DNA of 64,000 nucleotides from the NCBI RefSeq assembly GCF_018623055.1, contig NZ_CP076019.1, positions 1,674,001-1,738,000 on the forward strand, in the 5' to 3' direction. Under the pieces are notes generated by a model that saw nothing but the letters and a program-made list of their open reading frames with translations, ran no database searches and was not told the origin of the DNA. Numbering within the stretch: the stretch's first letter is position 1; each line of letters opens with the position of its first letter. Both the position numbers and the translations under genes were made by a program. Below are positions 58,332 to 64,000 of the stretch, in pieces. Origin of the DNA: Halorubrum sp. 2020YC2 (GTDB lineage: Archaea > Halobacteriota > Halobacteria > Halobacteriales > Haloferacaceae).

Positions 58332-58787
58332 GTGGCCTTTACCGACAAGATCTACGTGAAGAACCACCGGCAGCTCGCCTCCCAACTGGAGACGAACATC
58401 CCGAAGGGCGCGTTCGCCGGCGCCACCCTCGACCTGCTTTTCACCGGCGACGGCCTCTCGAAGCTCGACGAGACGACCCGGGACCGCGTCCTCGACTTCG
58501 CGGAGGACTTCCTCGACTGCGACTGCGACGCGAACCCCTACTGCGGCTGTCCCGAGGAGAAGTTCATGCGCTACGTCCTCGAACTGCGCGCCGAGGGGCT
58601 AGGCCCGCAGGCCATCGTCGACGTGATGACCGACGATTACATGGTGTACGCGTACACCGGCGACGTGCTCTCCTTCCTCGACGACTCCGTCCGGAAGCTG
58701 GAGGCGATCGAGACGCTCGCGGACGTTGACGGCAACGGGGAGATGTCGGAGCGGGCGCGGAAGGCGAAGCGCGAACTGTCTGGATAG
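58332..58787 (+). CDS. DUF5814-like Cys-rich haloarchaeal protein
   Basis: 151 residues, GTG start 58332 (MAFTDKIYVKNHRQLASQL). Conserved core GAFAGATLDLLFTGDGLSKLDE then DFLDCDCDANPYCGCPEEKFMRY, with five Cys in a short stretch that could bind a metal, and GPQAIVDVMTDDYMVYAYTGDVLSFLDD. This matches my memory of the DUF5814 family of haloarchaea, also found attached to helicases; the assignment is from recall. It is a chromosomal gene just outside the element and has the high GC of the host. Confidence 0.75.
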   Translation: MAFTDKIYVKNHRQLASQLETNIPKGAFAGATLDLLFTGDGLSKLDETTRDRVLDFAEDFLDCDCDANPYCGCPEEKFMRYVLELRAEGLGPQAIVDVMTDDYMVYAYTGDVLSFLDDSVRKLEAIETLADVDGNGEMSERARKAKRELSG

Positions 58788-58882
58788 CGCTCTACGTCCC
58801 GAGGGTCGACGCTCGCAGACGTTCTTCGAGATGTGACCAGCGAGCCGAGCGCATCGAGCGGGTCCGCTCGGCTCGTCCGCGG

Positions 58883-60382
58883 TCAGTCGTCGGGCGACGA
58901 GACGTTCGACCCGATCTCCTCGGCCGACGGGCCCTCGTCGGTGAGGTTCCCGTCGCGCCAGGTGTTGCGGTTAAACCAGAGGTAGGCGACGACCCCGCCG
59001 ACGACGTTCGAGATCGGGAACGCGATCCACAGCCCCATCGCGCCGAGCGACCCGGCGGCGACCCACGCGACCGGCAGGCGGACGAACCCGAGCGTGACGA
59101 GCGAGATGACGGCCGCGATCATCGTGTGGCCGGCGCCGCGGAACCCGCCGGTGTACGCTCGCATGGCGCCGATGAACCCGAACGAGAGGCCGCTCACGCG
59201 GAGGAACGTCGTCGCGTGGTCGACGACCGCCGGGTCCGGGGAGAAGGCGGTCGCGATCGGCCGCGCGGCGAGGACGATTATCCCGCCACCGACCGTGAGC
59301 AGCGCGAGCATGGCGCGCGCGCCGAAGTGGTTCGTCTCGGCGGCGCGGTCCAGCTCTCCCGCGCCGATGTTCTGCCCGGTCATCGTCTCGATCCCCTGGG
59401 AGACGGCGAGCGCCGGCAGGAAGATCACCGAGAAGATCCGCGTGCCGATGCCGTACGCCCCGCTGACCGCGTTCGGGAAGTTCGCGACCACGACGAGGAG
59501 CGCGGTGATCGACACCGACCGGGCCGCCCCCTCCGCGGAGGCCGGCAGGCCGATGCCGAGGACGGTCTTGCCGAACTCGGGGTCCGGGAGCATCTCCGAG
59601 AGCCGGATCTGAACCCCTCGGTCGCCGCGGAACATGATCTGGAGCCCGACGAGGAGCGCGAGCGCCCGCGAGCCGACCGTCGCGATCGCGGCGCCCGCGA
59701 TCCCCCAGCCGGTGAACCCGGTCGCGTCGAGCGCCGCAGCCTCCAGTCCGCCGAGACCGAGGAATCCGAACAGGGGGTTCGCGTCGAACCCGAAGATGAA
59801 TATCGGGTCGAGGAGGATGTTGAGCACCACCGAGCCGGCCATGACGTACATCGGGGTCACCGTGTCGCCGTAGCCGCGCATCAGCGCCATGAACACCGCG
59901 AAGCCGAAGACGGCGAAGAGGCCGACCGCGTAGACGCGCATGTACTCGACGACGAGGGGCGCGACGGTCGCGTTCACCCCGAGGAGCGCGGTGACGTCGT
60001 CGACGAAGACGTACCCGAGCACCCCGAGGACGACGGAGATGACGGCCGCGTACGCCATCGTCTGCGAGGCGGCGTAGGCGGCGCGCTCCTCGTTGCCGGC
60101 GCCGGTATGTTGGGCGACGAGGACGCTCCCCGCGACGGAGACGCCCAGCGCCAGCGAGATCATCAGGAAAACGATGGGGAACGCGAACGTGATCGCGGAG
60201 AGCGCCTCGGTGCTGTAGCGGCCGAGCCAGAAGGTGTCGGCCAGGTTGTACAGCACCTGAAAGAGGTTCTGGACGACGATCGGTAAAGAGAGGAAAAACA
60301 GCGGCCACCCGATGTCGCCCGAGGTGAGGTCGAGCTCGTCGGCGCCCTTGAACAGCGAGTCGATCGAGTCGCGAAGCCCCAT
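58883..60382 (-). CDS. MATE family efflux transporter
   Basis: 499 residues, 12 membrane segments in two halves, with MATE features: PIVVQNLFQVLYNLADTFWLGRY in TM1, VAQHTGAGNEERA, GYGDTVTPMYVMAGSVVLNILLDPI, and in the second half FLPALAVSQGIETMTGQNIGAGE and YTGGFRGAGHTMIAAVISL. Drug or metabolite extrusion by Na+ or H+ exchange is expected. Its ATG overlaps the stop of a 29-codon leader ORF (TGATG), and a TetR-type palindrome lies about 110 bp upstream, so expression is probably repressor-controlled. Confidence 0.92.
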   Translation of the reverse strand: MGLRDSIDSLFKGADELDLTSGDIGWPLFFLSLPIVVQNLFQVLYNLADTFWLGRYSTEALSAITFAFPIVFLMISLALGVSVAGSVLVAQHTGAGNEERAAYAASQTMAYAAVISVVLGVLGYVFVDDVTALLGVNATVAPLVVEYMRVYAVGLFAVFGFAVFMALMRGYGDTVTPMYVMAGSVVLNILLDPIFIFGFDANPLFGFLGLGGLEAAALDATGFTGWGIAGAAIATVGSRALALLVGLQIMFRGDRGVQIRLSEMLPDPEFGKTVLGIGLPASAEGAARSVSITALLVVVANFPNAVSGAYGIGTRIFSVIFLPALAVSQGIETMTGQNIGAGELDRAAETNHFGARAMLALLTVGGGIIVLAARPIATAFSPDPAVVDHATTFLRVSGLSFGFIGAMRAYTGGFRGAGHTMIAAVISLVTLGFVRLPVAWVAAGSLGAMGLWIAFPISNVVGGVVAYLWFNRNTWRDGNLTDEGPSAEEIGSNVSSPDD

Positions 60383-60471
60383 CAGCGGGTCACCCCCGAA
60401 GGGGTCGGATCGTCGCGTTCGCGGAGAGGGCCGTGCGCGGCGTCGGGGGTCGGTCGTTCCGTGTGTTCCAT
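60382..60471 (-). CDS. Possible 29-residue leader ORF of the MATE gene
   Basis: ATG 60471 (MEHTERPTPDAAHGPLRE) runs to a TGA that overlaps the MATE ATG (TGATG). A TATTAG element and the palindrome at 60489-60506 precede it. It has no family. It could be a coupling peptide or simply the 5' leader. Confidence 0.35.
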   Translation of the reverse strand: MEHTERPTPDAAHGPLRERDDPTPSGVTR

Positions 60472-60488
60472 TCGGTTCGTACTAATAC

Positions 60489-60506
60489 TGACTGACTGGT
60501 CAGTCA
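60489..60506. promoter_or_regulatory. TetR-type operator between MATE and ctaA genes
   Basis: TGACTGAC-TG-GTCAGTCA: two perfect 8-bp arms around a 2-bp centre, the form of AcrR/TetR operators common in haloarchaea. It lies at the expected promoter of the MATE transcript; the ctaA promoter is 65 bp further. No TetR gene is in the window. Confidence 0.6.
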
Positions 60507-60600
60507 AAAGCGTTCTGAAGCCGGCGGGCGCGACGCCCGCGCTTCCCGGGCGCGGGGAGCGGCCGAACGGTCTAAGTGCGCGCGCGCCCGAAATCGGCCA

Positions 60601-61497
60601 ATGAGTCTTCGGCCCGCGTGGCTAACGTTCAGGCGATACGCGGCGGCGACGACCGGGATGACGCTCGTCCTCTTCTCGCTCGGCGTCTACACCGCGGCGA
60701 CCGGCTCCGGGCTGGCGTGTCAGGCCCAATGGCCGCTGTGTTCCGACCAGCTAATTCCGGCACTCACGATCAACCCCGACTTCATCGAGTGGTTCCACCG
60801 GGCGTGGGCGATGGTCACCGGCTTCCTCATGGTCGGGGTCGTCGGGTGGACGTGGCTCGGCTCCGGATTCGAGCGCCGCACGAAGCTCGCGGCGACGCTC
60901 GCGGTCGCAATCTTACCGCTCCAGATAACCGTCGGCGCGATCACCGTCACCCTCGGCGGGCTCATCGAGGGCGGGTACACGGTGTCGACCCACGCCGCGC
61001 ACCTGATCGGGGCGCTGACCATCTTCACGCTGCTCGGGCTGGCGACCATCTGGGGCGGCGGCCGAGGAAACTCGCGGCTGCTCCGCGCCGCCGCGGGGGT
61101 CGCGGTCGCCGGCATCGTCGCCAGCGCGGTCTTCTCGCGGGCGGTGCCGTTCCTCACCTACGCGCCGCCCGCGCAGGCCGCCTTCTACGTCACCGGACTC
61201 GCCGGACACCTCGGGCTCGTCGCGACAATAGCGTACGCGACGGAGGCGGTTCGAGGGGGTTACGACGGTCTCGACGGCGGGACCGCGGGCACCGTTCGCG
61301 CGCTCGCCGCCGGGTCGATGGCCGCGCTTGTCGTGACGCTGCTGCTCGGCCGCGATCTGGTCCTCTACACCGCGACGTGGCAGCAAATCAACCTCGTCGC
61401 GTTAGGCGTCGCAGTCGCGCTCGCCGCGGGCGCGGCGTGGACGCTCCGCGGGACGGACGAGATGCGCGACGGCTCCGTTCCGATCGGCGGCGACTGA
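60601..61497 (+). CDS. ctaA: Heme A synthase, CtaA/Cox15 family
   Basis: 298 residues with eight membrane segments. Heme-ligand His residues lie in WFHRAWAMVTGF near residue 62 and VSTHAAHLIGALTIF near 130, with a second-half GLAGHLGLVATIAYA near 205. The first extracytoplasmic loop has the Cys pair CQAQWPLC (as in Bacillus CtaA). It oxidises heme O to heme A for cytochrome oxidase. The leaderless start ATG 60601 is 28 bp after GTCTAAG (60571-60577). Confidence 0.93.
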   Translation: MSLRPAWLTFRRYAAATTGMTLVLFSLGVYTAATGSGLACQAQWPLCSDQLIPALTINPDFIEWFHRAWAMVTGFLMVGVVGWTWLGSGFERRTKLAATLAVAILPLQITVGAITVTLGGLIEGGYTVSTHAAHLIGALTIFTLLGLATIWGGGRGNSRLLRAAAGVAVAGIVASAVFSRAVPFLTYAPPAQAAFYVTGLAGHLGLVATIAYATEAVRGGYDGLDGGTAGTVRALAAGSMAALVVTLLLGRDLVLYTATWQQINLVALGVAVALAAGAAWTLRGTDEMRDGSVPIGGD

Positions 61498-61619
61498 CCG
61501 GCGCTGCACGGCCGAGTTCTTGTTAGCCATCTTGGCAAAGGCTGTGTTGGACCGCCAGAGACGGGGTGAGCCTGCCCGAGGGAGGAAAGGTTGAAATCAC
61601 TCGCCGTACTCGCACGGGT

Positions 61620-62423
61620 ATGACACGCCGCACCCAAGCCGACGTGAGCCGTCGGACGTACCTGAAACTGACCGGCGGAACGGCCGCCGTGGGAGCTACC
61701 GGCCTCGCCGGCTGTCTTGGCGAGAGCGGGGGCAGCATGACGATCACGCCCGGAACCGCTCCCGGGTTCCCGCCGTTCGAAATGCGGGAGGACGGCGAGC
61801 TGGTCGGGTTCGACGTCGACCTGCTCGAAGCCGTCGTGGCCGAGACCGACTACGAGCTCGGCGAGTGGGCCACCTTCGACTTCGACGGGCTCATCCCCGC
61901 CCTCACGCAGAACGAGGAGATCGATGTGATCGCCGCCGCGCTGACGATCAGCGAAGATCGTCAGGAGACGATCGCCTTCTCCGACCCCTACTGGGAGGCC
62001 AACCAGGCCGTCCTCGTCCGCGAGGACGGCGACTTCCAGCCGTCCGGGTGGGCGGACTTCGAGGGCACCCGGGTAGGCGCGCAGTCCGGGACCACCGGCG
62101 CCGCCGAGGTGGAGTCGAACCTCGTCGACGAGGGGATCATCTCGGAGGACAGCTTCTCGACGTACGACAGCTACGTCCTCGCGGTCGAGGACCTCTCGAA
62201 CGGGAACATCGACGCGGTCGTCGTCGACACCCCCGTCGCGGACACGTTCACCGCGAGCCGTGACGTGACGGTCGCGTTCGTCGAGGAGACCGGCGAACAG
62301 TACGGATTCGGGATCCGTCAGAACGAGTCGGAGCTCCAGTCTGCGCTCAACAGCGGGCTCCAGACCGTCCAAGACGGCGGGACGTTCGGAGAGCTCAGAG
62401 ACACCTGGTTCGGGCAGGAGTAG
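61620..62423 (+). CDS. ABC transporter substrate-binding lipoprotein (polar amino acids)
   Basis: 267 residues from ATG 61620; GTTGAAATCAC (61590-61600) is about 26 bp upstream. The N-terminus SRRTYLKLTGGTAAVGATGLAGC has the twin Arg and a lipobox, so it is exported by Tat and lipid-anchored outside. The mature protein is a family 3 solute-binding protein: PGFPPFEMREDGELVGFDVDLLEAV, IPALTQNEEIDVIAAALTISEDRQETIAFSDPYW, and the C-terminal GFGIRQNESELQSALNSGL. Polar amino acids are the likely ligands. First gene of a three-gene operon. Confidence 0.93.
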   Translation: MTRRTQADVSRRTYLKLTGGTAAVGATGLAGCLGESGGSMTITPGTAPGFPPFEMREDGELVGFDVDLLEAVVAETDYELGEWATFDFDGLIPALTQNEEIDVIAAALTISEDRQETIAFSDPYWEANQAVLVREDGDFQPSGWADFEGTRVGAQSGTTGAAEVESNLVDEGIISEDSFSTYDSYVLAVEDLSNGNIDAVVVDTPVADTFTASRDVTVAFVEETGEQYGFGIRQNESELQSALNSGLQTVQDGGTFGELRDTWFGQE

Positions 62424-62424
62424 G

Positions 62425-63255
62425 ATGTCGGTCGCGGGGCCCCTCGCGCTCGACGCGTCCGATAGCCTCGGCGCTCTCGCGCCGAGTACTGCCTCCGGCG
62501 AGACGCCGCCGACGGCCGCCGCCGTCGGGTCCGTGATCGAGTCGATCGACTGGTGGCTGGTCGGCGATCCCGCCGACTGGTGGTTCGTCGTCCGGAACGT
62601 CGACTACCTGGCCGGCGGCGTCCTGCTGACGGTCGGGCTCACCGTCGCGTCGATCCTGCTCGGGTTCCTCGTCGGCTTCCCCGCCGGCGCGGTGGAGGTG
62701 TACGGCGAGGGGCTCCCGAAGCGGCTCGTGAGTACCGCCGGCGTGGTCCTCCGCGGGACGCCGATCGTCGTCATCCTCCTCGTGATGTACTTCGTGATCG
62801 GCGTCCCGCAGGTGAACACCGGCGTCGGGTCGATTTCACCGGCGGTCTCGGCGGGCATCTTGGGACTGGGGCTGCGGAGCGCGGCGTACCAGTCGCAGAT
62901 ATTCCGGGCGTCCCTGTCGAGCGTCGACGACGGCCAGCTGGAGGCGGGTCGCTCCGTCGGGCTCTCGCAGTTCGAAGCGATCCGGTACGTCGTCGTGCCG
63001 CAGGCGCTTCGGCGGTCGATCCCGGGGTTCCAAAACGAGTTCACCATCGTGTTGAAGGACACGAGCATCGTCTTCGCGATCGGGCTCGCGGAGCTGCTGA
63101 CCCGCGGGTACGACCTGTTCACGCAGGAGACGACCGCGGTCCTCGAAGTCATCCTGTTCATCAGTGGTATCTACTTCGTCCTCACGTTCACGACGAACCG
63201 CGCGCTCGATTACCTCGGTACCCGGTACGCGATCCCGGAGGGGGAGTCGGCGTGA
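62425..63255 (+). CDS. ABC transporter permease (polar amino acids, HisM/GlnP type)
   Basis: 276 residues, ATG 1 bp after the binding-protein stop. After a low-complexity N-terminus (about 55 residues) come five membrane segments and the ATPase contact (EAA) loop: QLEAGRSVGLSQFEAIRYVVVPQALRRSIPGF near residue 170. KDTSIVFAIGLAELLTRG and the FISGIYFVLTF helix follow as usual. It probably works as a homodimer because only one permease gene is seen. The ATPase gene starts on its stop (GTGA). Confidence 0.93.
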   Translation: MSVAGPLALDASDSLGALAPSTASGETPPTAAAVGSVIESIDWWLVGDPADWWFVVRNVDYLAGGVLLTVGLTVASILLGFLVGFPAGAVEVYGEGLPKRLVSTAGVVLRGTPIVVILLVMYFVIGVPQVNTGVGSISPAVSAGILGLGLRSAAYQSQIFRASLSSVDDGQLEAGRSVGLSQFEAIRYVVVPQALRRSIPGFQNEFTIVLKDTSIVFAIGLAELLTRGYDLFTQETTAVLEVILFISGIYFVLTFTTNRALDYLGTRYAIPEGESA

Positions 63256-63998
63256 CTGACGGCGACTTCCTCCGGGTGAGCGACGTCTCGAAGTGGTACG
63301 GCGACGAGCAGGTGCTCGACGAGGTCTCCTTCGAGATGGACCGGGGCGACGTGACCGTGCTGATCGGCCCGTCCGGCTCCGGGAAATCGACATTGCTGCG
63401 CTGCGTCAACCGGCTCGCGGAGGCCCAAGAGGGCTCGATCACGTTCGACGGCGAGGAGGTGCTCTCGCCCGAGACCGACGTCGACAGGCTCCGTCGGGAG
63501 GTCGGCATGGTGTTCCAGAGCTTCAACCTGTTCGCGCACCTGAGCGCGGTCGGAAACGTCGCGCTCGGGCCCCGCCGCGTCCTCGGACTCTCCGAGGACG
63601 AGGCCCGCGAGCGCGCCGCGGCGCAGCTGGAGCGCGTCGGCCTTGGCGACCAGTTCGACTCGTATCCGGCCGAGCTGTCCGGCGGCCAACAACAGCGTGT
63701 GGGGATCGCCCGCGCGCTGGCGATGGAGCCGAAGCTCATGCTGTTCGACGAGCCGACGAGCGCGCTCGACCCCGAGCTCATCGGCGAGGTGTTGGAGGTG
63801 ATGCGGGCCTTAGTCGACGAGGGGATGACGATGCTCGTCGTCACCCACGAGATGAGCTTCGCGCGGGCGGTCGCCGACGAGGTCGTGTTCTTAGACGACG
63901 GTCGGGTCGTCGAGCGCGGCCCGCCGGAGCAGCTGTTCGAACGGCCCGAGAAAGAGCGGACCGGCCGCTTCCTCGAACGCATCGCGAGCCACGAGTGA
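63252..63998 (+). CDS. ABC transporter ATPase (polar amino acids, GlnQ type)
   Basis: GTG 63252 overlaps the permease stop (GTGA); 248 residues. Walker A is GPSGSGKSTLLRCVNRL, the signature LSGGQQQRVGIARALA, Walker B KLMLFDEPTSALDPEL, the switch His in VVTHEMSFARAVAD, and the Q-loop VFQSFNLFAHLSAVGNV, all typical of the polar amino-acid subgroup. It completes the operon binding protein-permease-ATPase and ends 2 bp before the window end. Confidence 0.95.
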   Translation: MTDGDFLRVSDVSKWYGDEQVLDEVSFEMDRGDVTVLIGPSGSGKSTLLRCVNRLAEAQEGSITFDGEEVLSPETDVDRLRREVGMVFQSFNLFAHLSAVGNVALGPRRVLGLSEDEARERAAAQLERVGLGDQFDSYPAELSGGQQQRVGIARALAMEPKLMLFDEPTSALDPELIGEVLEVMRALVDEGMTMLVVTHEMSFARAVADEVVFLDDGRVVERGPPEQLFERPEKERTGRFLERIASHE

Positions 63999-64000
63999 TG

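Overview
The window is GC-rich archaeal chromosome from a halophilic euryarchaeon (class Halobacteria; a Halorubrum-like genus is my best guess, by inference). The evidence is very acidic proteins, Asp/Glu/Val-rich codon use, many haloarchaea-restricted families (DUF2150, DUF63, DUF456, DUF7260-like, DUF5814-like), a Tat lipobox on the ABC binding protein, and many genes whose start codon lies about 27 bp after a TTATAA-type TATA box with no ribosome binding site (leaderless transcripts).

Layout. 1-4.4 kb: tail of a penicillin acylase, small membrane and cupin proteins, a coiled-coil protein and a doubly frameshifted extradiol-dioxygenase-like (VOC) pseudogene. 4.5-10.5 kb: an unusual pterin-type cluster (HAD-like protein, ParB-like protein, sulfatase-fold phosphotransferase/hydrolase, GTP cyclohydrolase III, medium-chain dehydrogenase, PTPS/QueD homologue, methyltransferase), the last four in one tightly packed operon. 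10.5-37 kb: core-like genes (TatD, DUF2150, DUF63 plus UspA, Dam methylase, renalase-like oxidoreductase, lactate permease and OFA transporter, pirin, aspartoacylase with a RimK-RimB fusion, AlkA-like glycosylase, HCDH-ECH fusion, Asd, NhaC). A TA cassette bounded by 22-bp direct repeats has a toxin gene stopped by TAG at codon 4.

37.13-58.13 kb is an AT-richer integrated element of about 21 kb. It lies between a 44-bp fragment of tRNA-His and the intact tRNA-His gene, with a tyrosine integrase next to the tRNA. It carries an HSDR_N-type nuclease, a TRAM/zinc-ribbon/HNH nuclease, a type I R-M system (hsdM-hsdS-hsdR) translationally coupled to a YgjP-type metallopeptidase, a DUF429 protein, its own tRNA-Ala(CGC), a tandem GIY-YIG-like protein, an archaeo-eukaryotic primase-like replication protein beside a 24-bp satellite, a truncated replication-type protein and a broken Mre11-like phosphoesterase. 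After the element come a DUF5814-like protein, a MATE exporter with a TetR-type operator, heme A synthase and a polar amino-acid ABC transporter.

The least explained signal is a family of dispersed, gene-free repeats of about 245-270 bp (2506-2772, 23249-23513 on minus, 30589-30832). Each follows a TTATAA box and folds into the same three hairpins. Stem sequences differ between copies through compensatory base changes, which points to a conserved structured RNA (or structured DNA element). Short degenerate copies with their own TATA boxes precede the full copies.
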